Origin: UMGS1387 sp045541355
GTDB lineage: Bacteria; Bacillota; Clostridia; Oscillospirales; CAG-382
Length of the DNA: 64,000 nt
Direction of reading: 5' to 3'
NCBI GenBank assembly: GCA_045541355.1
Contig: JAZQIW010000071.1
Coordinates: 41,205-105,204 of the forward strand
A program made the position numbers and the translations under genes. A model generated the notes under the pieces. The model had not been told where the DNA came from. It saw nothing but the letters and a program-made list of their open reading frames with translations, and searched no databases. Each line of letters starts with the position of its first letter. Within the stretch, counting starts at the first letter, position 1. Positions 33,448 to 43,184 of the stretch are shown here, one piece after another.

Positions 33448-34313
33448 TTTATTACTGTGCCGATGATTTCGGGCTTTGCAGAGATACATCGACAAATATA
33501 AAAAAGTGCCTTCGTGACGGGGTACTGAATAAAATAAGCGTATTTCCAAATTTCGGTGAAGTTGATTTGAAGGAGCTTACTGAAATAAAAAATGTAAGAC
33601 TTTCACTTCATCTTAATCTTGTTGAAGGAAAGTGCATGGCAAATCCTGAGGAAATAGACCTAATTGCCCATAAGGACGGTAATCTGAAGCACCGCTTCGG
33701 AGGACTTTTCGGGCTGAATCTCCTGTGCGGTAAAAAGCTTGAAGAACAGCTGTATAAAGAAATTTTGGTTCAGGTCAGATATTGGCAAAGCATTTTGCCA
33801 AAAGATATTCCGTTTTGCATCGACAGCCATCAGCATACACACATGATACCTGCGGTGTTCAGGGCATTGGTAAGAGTGCTGAAGGATGAGAAAATACAGG
33901 CGGACTATGTGAGAATACCTGCAGAACCGATGTTGCCTTTTGTTACAACACAGTCACTGTATTTTACCTATAACGCAGTGAATGTTATAAAACAGTGGCT
34001 GTTGAAATTTCTTTGGCTGTGCAATAAAAAGCATACAAAAGATTATGAGATAAAAACAGCGTACTTTTTCGGAATACTGTTTTCGGGAAAAATGGATGAA
34101 AAACGTGTAAAAAAGCTTTTGCCTAAATACGAAAAGCTTGCCGAAAAACAAGGAAAAGACGTTGAGGTTCTGTTCCATCCCGGTTATATAGATAAGCTTG
34201 AATATCAGTTGGCGGATAAAAACGTTGTATTTAAGGATTTTTATTTTTCCTCGGGACGGAAAACCGAATTTGAATGTGTACGAAATATATCAGAAAGAAG
34301 TGTTAAAGAATGA
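33444..34313 (+). CDS. YdjC/ChbG-type carbohydrate deacetylase
   Basis: 289 residues. The metal-site motifs are YCADDFGLC (~4-12), LSLHLNLVEG (~53-62) and DSHQHTHM (~128-135), matching the YdjC/ChbG family, which removes acetyl groups from N-acetylated sugars such as chitobiose. In this cluster it probably trims an amino sugar of a lipid-linked or polymer intermediate. The GTG start overlaps the upstream stop (GTGA) and its own stop overlaps the next start (ATGA), so all three are translationally coupled. Confidence 0.85.
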   Translation: MIYYCADDFGLCRDTSTNIKKCLRDGVLNKISVFPNFGEVDLKELTEIKNVRLSLHLNLVEGKCMANPEEIDLIAHKDGNLKHRFGGLFGLNLLCGKKLEEQLYKEILVQVRYWQSILPKDIPFCIDSHQHTHMIPAVFRALVRVLKDEKIQADYVRIPAEPMLPFVTTQSLYFTYNAVNVIKQWLLKFLWLCNKKHTKDYEIKTAYFFGILFSGKMDEKRVKKLLPKYEKLAEKQGKDVEVLFHPGYIDKLEYQLADKNVVFKDFYFSSGRKTEFECVRNISERSVKE

Positions 34314-34993
34314 TGCCTTATATTGACCAGGAAAAGGTTGATGCCAGAACAAGAGAAAAGCTGGAAAAAATCATTGAAAAATCATATTCCACATTTTGGA
34401 TGGGAAAGAGACTTTTCGATATCTTTTTTGCAACCTTGATTTTGCTGTTTTTCCTACCTTTGATGATTATAATTTCCATTGTCATAGTTATCGACGACCC
34501 CAAAGCAGGTCCATTTTATAAACAGATAAGAGTGGGACGTCACGGTAAGGAATTTTATATGTATAAGTTCAGAACCATGAGAAAGAATGCCGACAAGATG
34601 ATTGAAGAGCTTGCAAAGCAGAACGAAATGGACGGTCCCGTGTTCAAAATCAAGGAGGACCCGCGTATAACAAGAGTTGGTAAGTGGTTGAGAAAGCTGT
34701 CGCTGGACGAGCTTATGCAGTTCTTTAATGTTCTTAAAGGAGATATGACTCTTGTAGGGCCGAGACCTCCGCTGCCAAGAGAAGTGCAGTACTATACCGA
34801 CTATCAGAGACTGAGACTTCTGGTAACACCGGGTCTTACCTGTACCTGGCAGATTTCCAAAAACAGAAACGATATTCCTTTTGAACAGTGGGTTGAAATG
34901 GATATCGAATACATACAGACAAGAACCTACCTTAATGACCTGAAGATTATGCTTAAAACACCTATAGTTATGCTGACGGCTACAGGAAGATGA
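34310..34993 (+). CDS. Initiating undecaprenyl-phosphate sugar phosphotransferase
   Basis: 227 residues, the short single-helix form of the bacterial sugar transferase family (WbaP/PglC-like). A hydrophobic segment at ~27-50 follows KRLFDIFFA; the catalytic region has GRHGKEFYMYKFRTM (~78-92) and SLDELMQFFNVLKGDM with LVGPRPP (~145-155). It loads the first sugar-1-phosphate onto undecaprenyl phosphate, the committed step of this glycan. Confidence 0.92.
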   Translation: MMPYIDQEKVDARTREKLEKIIEKSYSTFWMGKRLFDIFFATLILLFFLPLMIIISIVIVIDDPKAGPFYKQIRVGRHGKEFYMYKFRTMRKNADKMIEELAKQNEMDGPVFKIKEDPRITRVGKWLRKLSLDELMQFFNVLKGDMTLVGPRPPLPREVQYYTDYQRLRLLVTPGLTCTWQISKNRNDIPFEQWVEMDIEYIQTRTYLNDLKIMLKTPIVMLTATGR

Positions 34994-35014
34994 TTGAATT
35001 TTGGAGTGATTAAA

Positions 35015-36133
35015 ATGAAAATTGCCATGATAGGGCATAAGGTTGTTCCGTCAAGACGCGGCGGAATTGAAAATGTGCTGACAACGCTTTGCCCCATGCT
35101 TGTTGAAATGGGACATGATGTTACCTGCTATAACCGATCAAGCGATAAGGTTGAAAATGAATACATTGGAACGGTGGTGGACAAAAAGTATAAGGGAGTA
35201 AAAATTAAAAAAGCTCCTACACTGAGTGTGCGAGGCTTTTCTGCAATGATAGCATCATTTACTGCGGCAATAGCGGCATCCTTCAGAAAGTACGATGTTG
35301 TACATTTCCATGCCGAAGGTCCTTGTGCGGCACTGTGGATTCCGAAACTCTTTGGTAAAAAGTGCGTAGCTACCGTGCACGGACTAGACTGGCAGAGAGA
35401 AAAGTGGGGTAAAGGATTTGCTTCCAAGTATATAAAATTCGGTGAAAAAGTACTTGCAAAGCACGCCGATGAGGTCATAGTGCTCAGTAAAGCCGCTTAT
35501 GACTACTTTGAAGAAACCTATGGACGCCAAACCACGATTATTCATAACGGCATAAGCCGTCCCGAAAAGAAGCAAGCACAGATAATTACCGAAAAGTTCG
35601 GACTGAAAAAGGATGAATATATTTGCGTTGTTTCAAGACTTACCGCCGAAAAGGGAATTCATTATCTCATTGATGCCTATAACAGCATTGAGACAGATAA
35701 AAAGCTTGTCATTGCAGGCGATACCAGTGATACCGACGATTATGTTGAAAGCCTTAAGCAAAAAGCAAAAAATAACCCCAATATTATATTTACAGGCTTT
35801 GTGTCGGGAGATACACTTTGTGAAATATATTCAAATGCGTATATAAACGTGCTCCCCTCAGACCTTGAAGGAATGTCACTGTGCCTGCTTGAAGCACTTG
35901 CATACGGTAATGCACTTCTTTGTTCGGATATTCCCGAAAACACGGCAGTTGCAGAAGACAGAGCAATGTACTTCAAAAAAGGTAATGTTGAGGACCTTGC
36001 TCAAAAGCTGCGGCAATTGTGTGAAGACTTCACACTTGTGGAAAAATACCGTGAAGGCGCAGATGAATTCATTTTGAATAAATACAGCTGGCAGGATGTT
36101 GCCAAGCAAACAATTGAGCTTTATCAAAAATAA
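35015..36133 (+). CDS. Glycosyltransferase family 4
   Basis: 372 residues from ATG 35015; TTGGAGTGAT lies 5-13 bases upstream. GT-B fold: the N-terminal acceptor domain begins KIAMIGHKVVPSRRGGIE, and the C-terminal domain has VSRLTAEKGIHYLIDAY, then PSDLEGMSLCLLEALAYG (~284-301), the EX7E motif of GT4 retaining transferases. It adds one sugar to the lipid-linked repeat unit. Confidence 0.92.
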   Translation: MKIAMIGHKVVPSRRGGIENVLTTLCPMLVEMGHDVTCYNRSSDKVENEYIGTVVDKKYKGVKIKKAPTLSVRGFSAMIASFTAAIAASFRKYDVVHFHAEGPCAALWIPKLFGKKCVATVHGLDWQREKWGKGFASKYIKFGEKVLAKHADEVIVLSKAAYDYFEETYGRQTTIIHNGISRPEKKQAQIITEKFGLKKDEYICVVSRLTAEKGIHYLIDAYNSIETDKKLVIAGDTSDTDDYVESLKQKAKNNPNIIFTGFVSGDTLCEIYSNAYINVLPSDLEGMSLCLLEALAYGNALLCSDIPENTAVAEDRAMYFKKGNVEDLAQKLRQLCEDFTLVEKYREGADEFILNKYSWQDVAKQTIELYQK

Positions 36134-36150
36134 AAGTGAAGGACATTTTT

Positions 36151-37383
36151 ATGGATAATATAAAAAACATAGAGAATACGGAAAAGTATCAGGAAAAGAT
36201 AAAAGAGCTTTTCAAGGAGCTTGCACCGGTTGAGCTTTATGACTCGTGGGCGGATGCTTTTGACATTGAAACGGATGATGAAAAAACTGTCACAGTTGTG
36301 TATCACGGCAGTGAAAGCATCGGAAAGTTTAAGAAAGAATGTAAAAAAACAATTCTTTCCTGTATTTGCTCTGTAATGGGTGAAGGAAAGAAAATTAAAA
36401 TTGTAAAGGTCAGCGGCTATAATGCACTCAGTCCTAAGGTTAAAAAGAACATCAGGGCATTTAAATTCTTTGTTATCGGTATGATTTTTGTGTGCATAGC
36501 TTCTGCGGTTATAGTTGTGATATGCAGCTATATCGGTAACCGTAATTTCAGAGAAACCTTTTACAGCACAAGCAGTATTAAGGTTGACAGTAATATACGT
36601 GTAATTCAGCTTTCGGATTTGCATAATACCTCATACGGTAAAGATAATGAACAGCTTTTGAAACGTGTTGCGGCACTTGAGCCGGATATAATAATCTGTA
36701 CGGGTGATATTGTTAACTCTGTTGAGGAAGATGCCCAATATGCTGTTTCTCTTGCAAAGGGACTGTCGGAGATTGCACCGTCCTACTATGTGTACGGCAA
36801 TAACGAAGTAGAAGGTATATACGATTTTGCCCTTAATGAAAAAGAGCTTGATGAGTATTTTGAATTTGACAGCACATACCGTGATGAAAATGCTTTGCTT
36901 GAAGTAGAGGATAGCTTTGAACAGCAGCTTGAAGAAGCAGGTATCAATGTGCTCAAGAATGAAAAGGATACAATTACCGTTAAAAACATGAAGATAGATG
37001 TTTACGGTGTTTTAACCTCCAATCCTTCCTGCTTCTGGTCTTATTCTGAAAAAGCATTTGCAGATTATATCTATAACGATACCGATAATCTTAAAATAAC
37101 GGCGGTACATGAGCCTTTCATTTTTGAAGAGTTTGCCCCTGAATTCTGGGGTGACCTTATGGTGTGCGGACATACACACGGGGGTGTTGTACGCGTACCG
37201 GTTCTCGGACCGTTATATACCTACGAAGGCGGCTTGTTCCCCGAAAGAAGCGGAAGCTTTGTGTACGGAAGATACGATGCGTCAGGAAAACCTCTGATAG
37301 TAAGCGGAGGACTTGAAAATTCAAATGTACTCCGTATAAATAACCAGCCCGAATTGGTTGTTATTGATATTAACAAATTTTAG
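36151..37383 (+). CDS. Membrane metallophosphoesterase with DnaA-N-like domain
   Basis: 410 residues from ATG 36151 (AAGGA at 36139-36143). Residues ~1-90 resemble the N-terminal domain of DnaA: a helical LFKEL...YDSWADAF stretch, a short beta hairpin, a two-helix segment and a final KIKIVKV strand. A membrane helix (~107-130) follows, then an outward-facing calcineurin-like phosphoesterase (~150-410) with QLSDLHN, CTGDIVN, GNNE and CGHTHGG. YkuE-type relatives act on lipid-linked pyrophosphates or cell-wall substrates, so it may recycle undecaprenyl pyrophosphate after polymerisation (inference). The DnaA-like resemblance is by eye. Confidence 0.8.
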   Translation: MDNIKNIENTEKYQEKIKELFKELAPVELYDSWADAFDIETDDEKTVTVVYHGSESIGKFKKECKKTILSCICSVMGEGKKIKIVKVSGYNALSPKVKKNIRAFKFFVIGMIFVCIASAVIVVICSYIGNRNFRETFYSTSSIKVDSNIRVIQLSDLHNTSYGKDNEQLLKRVAALEPDIIICTGDIVNSVEEDAQYAVSLAKGLSEIAPSYYVYGNNEVEGIYDFALNEKELDEYFEFDSTYRDENALLEVEDSFEQQLEEAGINVLKNEKDTITVKNMKIDVYGVLTSNPSCFWSYSEKAFADYIYNDTDNLKITAVHEPFIFEEFAPEFWGDLMVCGHTHGGVVRVPVLGPLYTYEGGLFPERSGSFVYGRYDASGKPLIVSGGLENSNVLRINNQPELVVIDINKF

Positions 37384-37402
37384 TTTAGAGAGGGGATGTA
37401 AT

Positions 37403-38758
37403 ATGCTTACCGATATACTTCAGAAAGTAATTCTTTTAATTGTCGGTGTGCTGTTTGCGGCATCGGCTGCGGTGATATTTTTCAGAATGAAAAATGTAAA
37501 CCGTAATGAACGTGCACGTATTTTTAAAACAGCGGAATACTTTAACGCATGGGTAATTCTTATATGCTTTGTTGCAACCGTTCTCTACGGAGTGTTTAAC
37601 CACTTTGAAATGAAAAAGTCGGTACATGCAGTGGTGGCACTTAATTATTCCGAAGCATCACAGGCACTTAATTCCAACGGTACAAGATATAATATGGCGG
37701 AAATTATAAGCGACGAGATTGTTGCAAGAGCAATAGAAAAAGGTGCTCTTGAGGAGGTAACGGTAAAACAGCTTAAAAGCTGTCTTGTGGTATATCCTTG
37801 TGTGCAGGGCGGTGTAGCAGATGAATCGCAGTACCATATTTCAACGGAATTTGCAGTTGAATATCACGCATCAAAGGATACTCAGCATCTTGATTCGGAA
37901 AATGTAATTAAGCTTATAACAGCAGCTTATAAAGAGTATTATATCGAAAAATATACCGATAATTTCATGCTTGATGCTGAAAAGCCTGACTTTTCCAAAA
38001 TGGAATATATGGATATAGTGCTGTATTTTGAAAAAGAAACACAGGCTATACTCAATTACCTTTACGGAATGGCAGGAAAGAATCCCAGCTTTGTTACTTC
38101 AAACGGAAGCACCTTTAATTCCATTGCAGGAAAGGTTTACCAGTTTAAGGAAACACAGATAAATCAGAATTTGCGTTCTCTCATTTTGCAGAACGGAATT
38201 GTAAGAGACGAAGACGGCTACGTTGACAGACTCTCATACCATAATAAAAATGTGGATTTTGACAGACAGAAAAACGACGCTTCCTATAGACTTTGCAACG
38301 AAGCAATTGCAATGTACAGCGAGGAAATGACACGTATTGTTCTTGTTCCTACATGGGACAAGTCCGGAAAATACTACATGGGAAGAACAAAGGTCGGAAT
38401 TGATGAGCTGTCTGTAATGGCAACAAATTTCAGTAATTATGTTGCTTCCAATGAAAAAGAAATCATGGATAATAACCTGATAATAAATAAAATATATTCG
38501 GGTAATCAGGATACACAAATTGCATCTTCCGCAGATTTGCTGATAGAGTCAATTTATGACAGCATAAAGGATTTTGAAAAAGAAGCAATAACTGCAGGCA
38601 GAGAGTATTCACGTCATAAGATGAATCAGTGTATAGCAGTAAGTATTTACGGAATTTCCATCATGAGCGAGCTTAAAATACTTGTGGTGTTTGCCGTTAT
38701 TTCATATTTGTCTGTAATGCTGTACCTTATATCCCGCAAATTTCCCAAGAAGGCATAA
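37403..38758 (+). CDS. Membrane protein with large outer domain, possible Wzz partner
   Basis: 451 residues from ATG 37403 (GAGGGG upstream). Hydrophobic helices at ~5-27 and ~48-68, a large polar, mostly helical domain (~75-420) and a closing helix (~425-445) with a short basic cytoplasmic tail. No known domain is recognised. The two-ended membrane anchoring of a long outer helical domain resembles polysaccharide co-polymerases, and the next gene encodes a Wzz-like protein, so the two may form a mixed chain-length complex. That role is inference only. Confidence 0.6.
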   Translation: MLTDILQKVILLIVGVLFAASAAVIFFRMKNVNRNERARIFKTAEYFNAWVILICFVATVLYGVFNHFEMKKSVHAVVALNYSEASQALNSNGTRYNMAEIISDEIVARAIEKGALEEVTVKQLKSCLVVYPCVQGGVADESQYHISTEFAVEYHASKDTQHLDSENVIKLITAAYKEYYIEKYTDNFMLDAEKPDFSKMEYMDIVLYFEKETQAILNYLYGMAGKNPSFVTSNGSTFNSIAGKVYQFKETQINQNLRSLILQNGIVRDEDGYVDRLSYHNKNVDFDRQKNDASYRLCNEAIAMYSEEMTRIVLVPTWDKSGKYYMGRTKVGIDELSVMATNFSNYVASNEKEIMDNNLIINKIYSGNQDTQIASSADLLIESIYDSIKDFEKEAITAGREYSRHKMNQCIAVSIYGISIMSELKILVVFAVISYLSVMLYLISRKFPKKA

Positions 38759-38770
38759 AGGAGGATGACA

Positions 38771-40633
38771 ATGAAAAATCTTCAGATTTTAAGATATTTA
38801 AAAAAGCTTTTGCCTGTCATCTTTGTTGTTTGCCTTCTGGCAACTTGTGCAGTATATTTCAAGCTTTCAAAATCCAACACATATATTGCCTCAGAGGTTA
38901 TTCACTATAACGACTCTCAGGCAGAGCAAGGTATTGCACCTACAGGCGAAAAACTGGATGTCAATGAAATAAAGTCATCGGCAGTAATGTCAAAGGTTGT
39001 TGACAGAATGGGACTTACAGGTATTTATTCGGTAGACAGCCTTATCTCACGAATTGATATATACCCGATTGAGGATGCCGATAAGGTGGCTCAAAAGGAT
39101 GCAAAGCTTGAAGAAGGCGAAGAACATGTTTATAAGCCAAGCACATTCATAGTGTCTTTCGCTGCTACAAGCGGAGAAGGTCCTGATTTTGCAAGAACGG
39201 TGCTTGATGAAATACTTGATGTTTATTTCGAGCAGTTCAGCCAGAAGTACGTAAATGTAGCTCCTGCAAATAATACCATAGATAATCTTGATAAAAACGA
39301 CTATGATTATATTGAAATGCTTGAGCTGATAGATACAAGTATTGATAATACTCTTGCAACCTTGTATCAGAGAATAGACCAGAATAATTACTACAGATCA
39401 ACAGAGACCGGATTTTCATTCGCCGAGCTTGCTGATGACTTTAATTATTTAAGACAGGTAAAAGTGTCGGCACTTTTCTCAAAGATTTATAAGTATCAGA
39501 TTACAAAGAATAAGCCTGTGCTTGTTTCTGACTACACCACCAGAATAGACAATAATAATATTTCCAATGAAAAGGATGAAAGTATTATTGAGGACGTTGT
39601 AGAAGTAATTGATGCTTATGTCACAAAAATGAGAGAATCGGGCAATACGAATATTACATACGAGTATATTCTTGATAATCTTCATGAAAGAGACGTTCAG
39701 GATTATTTCGGAGATCAGACGGTTACTTATGACGAACTGATTTACAGTTGGAGAGACCTGAATGAAAGCAGAGAACACGCAATAATTGATTCAGCATACT
39801 GTAATTATGTTCTTGAGACATTTACAAGCTGTACAGGTAATTGCGGCGGCATCTGTGCAAATTCCAATATGACGTGCAGAGAAATCTGCGATAATCAGTA
39901 TGCTACTGAAAGAGCTGAGGTAGAAAGCGGAATTGATACCCTTCTTTCAGAACTTAATGTGCTTTACGATATTACCATGAAAACCAATGATGAGTATAAT
40001 AAGTATCTCGGTGCAAGCTATATTTCTGTGCTTTCGTCGGCATCAATCAGAGAAAGCGTAAATGTAAAGCTTTATACGGCAATTGCATTTTTCTTCCTTA
40101 TGATTCTTTGCTGCGGCGGTACAGTCGTGCTTGGCAGAACAGGCGATATTATAAGCTATATCTTCTATACTGACCACCTTACGGAACTCAATAACAGAGC
40201 ATACCTTGATAAGTACTTGAAATCCAAGGATAAAAAGCTGCTTGATGACGGTAATGTTTACTGTGTAGTTGATATAACAAATCTTGTACATATCAATACC
40301 GAGTATTCAAGAGAAACAGGTGATGAAATCATAAAGATGTTCACACGTTATCTTAAAGAGACCTACGGTAAATCCAAGACTGACTATATATATAACGGTA
40401 ACGGAAGCTTTGTTATGCTGACGGAAGACTCGGATTATATCACGGTTGAAGATATAATGAGACTGTTCAGACTGAGACTTGATGAAAGAGAACAGTTTGA
40501 TAATGTTGTAATTGAGTATAAGATTGGTATTGCCGAAACCTTCAAGGAAAATAAAACGGCACGAAAGCTGTTTTCTGAAGCAATCCGGAACAAAAAGAGC
40601 TATAGCTCCGATATGAGGGATAAAAACGCATAG
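38771..40633 (+). CDS. Wzz-like chain-length protein fused to a degenerate GGDEF domain
   Basis: 620 residues from ATG 38771; AAGGAGG (38758-38764) touches an upstream ATG at 38765, which is therefore too close. Helix ~13-31, an outer helical domain (~35-430) with a Cys-rich insert (CTGNCGGICANSNMTCREIC), helix ~433-455, then a cytoplasmic GGDEF-fold domain (~465-610). The latter keeps TDHLTELNNRAYLDKYL at its start but has GNGSF where the catalytic GGDEF should be, so it cannot be a normal cyclase. It may bind c-di-GMP or GTP and control chain length or export. No RxxD site is seen. This fusion is unusual. Confidence 0.75.
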   Translation: MKNLQILRYLKKLLPVIFVVCLLATCAVYFKLSKSNTYIASEVIHYNDSQAEQGIAPTGEKLDVNEIKSSAVMSKVVDRMGLTGIYSVDSLISRIDIYPIEDADKVAQKDAKLEEGEEHVYKPSTFIVSFAATSGEGPDFARTVLDEILDVYFEQFSQKYVNVAPANNTIDNLDKNDYDYIEMLELIDTSIDNTLATLYQRIDQNNYYRSTETGFSFAELADDFNYLRQVKVSALFSKIYKYQITKNKPVLVSDYTTRIDNNNISNEKDESIIEDVVEVIDAYVTKMRESGNTNITYEYILDNLHERDVQDYFGDQTVTYDELIYSWRDLNESREHAIIDSAYCNYVLETFTSCTGNCGGICANSNMTCREICDNQYATERAEVESGIDTLLSELNVLYDITMKTNDEYNKYLGASYISVLSSASIRESVNVKLYTAIAFFFLMILCCGGTVVLGRTGDIISYIFYTDHLTELNNRAYLDKYLKSKDKKLLDDGNVYCVVDITNLVHINTEYSRETGDEIIKMFTRYLKETYGKSKTDYIYNGNGSFVMLTEDSDYITVEDIMRLFRLRLDEREQFDNVVIEYKIGIAETFKENKTARKLFSEAIRNKKSYSSDMRDKNA

Positions 40634-40669
40634 TACACAAACAAGAATCAGGGAAGGGAGGGCAAATGC

Positions 40670-41974
40670 TTGGAGAATAAATTGGTTGAAAAAGCTAAAA
40701 AGGTTTATTTTGTGGCAGTAGCCGTAATGATGTATTATTTTCTCAATGAATATATAGACATAGGCTTGCACGTCACATTCCGCCACGCATTTGCTCTTGT
40801 TCTCTTTGGCTCGGCAACACTTCTGTTTTTGTATAAACCCAATATTGCAAGAGGCTTCACATCCTTTGCGGATGCTTGTATTTACAGTGTTCCTTTGCTT
40901 GTGACAACGGTAGTATCCCTGTTTGTGTGGTTTATGGAAACGGTGGATGTGGGAGTAATGTCAAGAGGACTTTCAAGCTCCTTTATATACGCAAATATGC
41001 TGTCCTTTGCACTGGCATCGGGAGCACTGCTGTATGTGTTCGGAAAAAAAGGAATATGGTATAACCTTTTGGCAATAATTATTGCAAATCTGCTTATGAT
41101 ACTGACGGTTATCGCAAGGTACGGACTTTCAAGCTATATGTCTGAATTTATCACCCTTGTAACCACCTTTGCAGGTGTTACTGGAGATATTATCGTTCAG
41201 GCGGAAATCCACGAGCTTGCCTTTTGTCTCGGTGCATATCTTATTTATATGCTGTATAAGCCGAGAAAAAATATAGTGTATTTTGTACTTCTTGCTCTCA
41301 GCGGATTTTGTTTTTTGTCGGCATTCAAGCGAATTGCCATGATTGCAATAGTTCTGGCTTTGGTATTTGGGTACTTTCTGAAGTTTGTTGCAAAGTATAA
41401 CGGTAAAACGGCAAGCAGACTTGTGACGTTCTTTTCGATTGTTGTAATAGCACTGCTTATCGGATATATTGCCTTTATTAAAATGGATGTTTTTGAACTG
41501 CTTGAAAAAGCGGGAATAAACACCAGCGGACGAGTAGAAATCTATAACGCCGTGGATAAGTTTTATGAATTTGATCCCGGCTTTTTAGGTAACGGTATCG
41601 GTTTTCTCACATATCAGCTCAATACCTTTATGAATGTGGGCGTTGCATCTGTGCATAACGACTTTCTTCAGCACTTTATTGACCTTGGCTTTTGGGGATA
41701 TATTGTGTGGCTTGTGTCAATGACCTTGGTAAGAGTGTGGTATTTCGGCAGAAAAGGCAGAGTTGATGATGCTATTATAACCTTTATGCTTACCGTTTAT
41801 CTTATAATTGTATCGTCAACCGATAATACCATGAACTATCCCTTGCTTACAGGCGTTCTTGCAATGCTGATGATGGGAAATTCCTATGAAGATAACGTAA
41901 TACACAACGAGAAAAAAATATTCGGCGTTGTGTCAAAGGCTAATCAAAAAGATGAAAGTGATGCACTGCTATGA
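40670..41974 (+). CDS. O-antigen polymerase/ligase-like protein (Wzy)
   Basis: 434 residues from TTG 40670 behind GGGAGGG (40656-40662). About 11 membrane helices. Features of Wzy/WaaL are the large outer loop with SGRVEIYN (~284-291), GNGIGFL and HNDFLQHFIDLGFWGY (~325-340). It would polymerise flipped repeat units. The stop overlaps the next start (ATGA). Confidence 0.85.
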   Translation: MENKLVEKAKKVYFVAVAVMMYYFLNEYIDIGLHVTFRHAFALVLFGSATLLFLYKPNIARGFTSFADACIYSVPLLVTTVVSLFVWFMETVDVGVMSRGLSSSFIYANMLSFALASGALLYVFGKKGIWYNLLAIIIANLLMILTVIARYGLSSYMSEFITLVTTFAGVTGDIIVQAEIHELAFCLGAYLIYMLYKPRKNIVYFVLLALSGFCFLSAFKRIAMIAIVLALVFGYFLKFVAKYNGKTASRLVTFFSIVVIALLIGYIAFIKMDVFELLEKAGINTSGRVEIYNAVDKFYEFDPGFLGNGIGFLTYQLNTFMNVGVASVHNDFLQHFIDLGFWGYIVWLVSMTLVRVWYFGRKGRVDDAIITFMLTVYLIIVSSTDNTMNYPLLTGVLAMLMMGNSYEDNVIHNEKKIFGVVSKANQKDESDALL

Positions 41975-43179
41975 AAATTCTGATGGTTAATAAATTTCTC
42001 TACCCAAGGGGCGGAAGCGAAAGCTATATGTTATACTTAGCTGAGTGTTTTCAGAAAATGGGGCATGAGGTACAGTTTTTCGGAATGTACGATGAGAAAA
42101 ATACAGTGGGTAATGCCAAAGGCTTGTATACAAAAAATATGGACTTTCATTCCACAGGGCTTGCAAGATTTCTCTATCCCTTTAAAATTATCTATTCCTT
42201 TGAAGCAAAAAAGAAGATTATGCAGGTAATAGACGATTTTAAGCCTGATATCGTCCATATGAACAATATTAACTTCCAGCTTACACCCTCAATTATTCAT
42301 GGCGTAAAGAAGAAGGGCGTTCCTCTTGTTCAGACAGTTCATGACTATCAGATGATTTGTCCCAATCACCTTCTTTATAATTTTGATAAAAATACCCCTT
42401 GCGAAAAGTGCCTGAAGGGCTCGCATATCGGATGTATCAAGAATAAATGTATCCACGGCTCTTTGGTGAAAAGTATACTGGGAGTTGTGGAAGCAAAGCT
42501 TTATTCACTTCTTAAAACTTATAAAAAAGTTGACTTGTACGTGTGCCCAAGTAATTTTCTTGAGAATAAACTGCTGTCCTCAAAGACGTATTATAAAGGT
42601 AAAACCAAAACAATACATAATTTCATAAATAAAGAAAAGTTTTCAGGTTCACAGCGGAACAGGGAAGATTATATAGCTTATGTGGGCAGACTTTCCAAGG
42701 AGAAGGGCATCGAAAATATAGCAGGTACGGCAAAGCTTTTGCCGCAATATAACTTTGTTGTTGCAGGAAACGGTCCTGATGAGGCTGTTCTTAAAGATAT
42801 ACCCAATGTAAAGCTTGCAGGATTTCTTACCGGCGATGAACTGACAAAGCTTGTCGGAAATGCAAAGGTGCTGCTGCTTCCGTCGGTATGCTATGAAAAC
42901 TGCCCGCTGTCAATTCTCGAAGCACATGCCATGGGTGTTCCCGTTGTCACAATGAACAGTGGAGGAATGGCAGAGCTTGTGAAGGACGGCATTACAGGAA
43001 CTCTTGTAAATGAACCGACACCTCATGGAATTGCTGAAAAAATCAAAGCGACACTGGAAAATGAGGATTATTATAATACCCTTGAGCAAAACTGTAAAAA
43101 CGAAAAAGATAATATTCTCAGCGTAGAAAGCTACGCCAATATTCTGTTCGAGGAATATGAAAGATTAACTAAGAGGTGA
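41971..43179 (+). CDS. Glycosyltransferase family 4
   Basis: 402 residues with the GT-B fold. The N terminus has LYPRGGSESYML; a Cys-rich insert (CEKCLKGSHIGCIKNKC, ~139-155) follows TVHDYQMICPNH, as in a well-populated capsule GT4 subgroup. The C-terminal EX7E region is SVCYENCPLSILEAHAMG (~308-325). Coupled to wzy by ATGA. Confidence 0.92.
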   Translation: MKILMVNKFLYPRGGSESYMLYLAECFQKMGHEVQFFGMYDEKNTVGNAKGLYTKNMDFHSTGLARFLYPFKIIYSFEAKKKIMQVIDDFKPDIVHMNNINFQLTPSIIHGVKKKGVPLVQTVHDYQMICPNHLLYNFDKNTPCEKCLKGSHIGCIKNKCIHGSLVKSILGVVEAKLYSLLKTYKKVDLYVCPSNFLENKLLSSKTYYKGKTKTIHNFINKEKFSGSQRNREDYIAYVGRLSKEKGIENIAGTAKLLPQYNFVVAGNGPDEAVLKDIPNVKLAGFLTGDELTKLVGNAKVLLLPSVCYENCPLSILEAHAMGVPVVTMNSGGMAELVKDGITGTLVNEPTPHGIAEKIKATLENEDYYNTLEQNCKNEKDNILSVESYANILFEEYERLTKR

Positions 43180-43184
43180 GATAC

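Noticed and set aside
32638..33549. A 303-codon open frame antisense to the GtrII-like gene
   Set aside because: Overlaps a recognisable membrane transferase gene and the start of the deacetylase gene; low-complexity His/Lys/Asn-rich product typical of a shadow frame.
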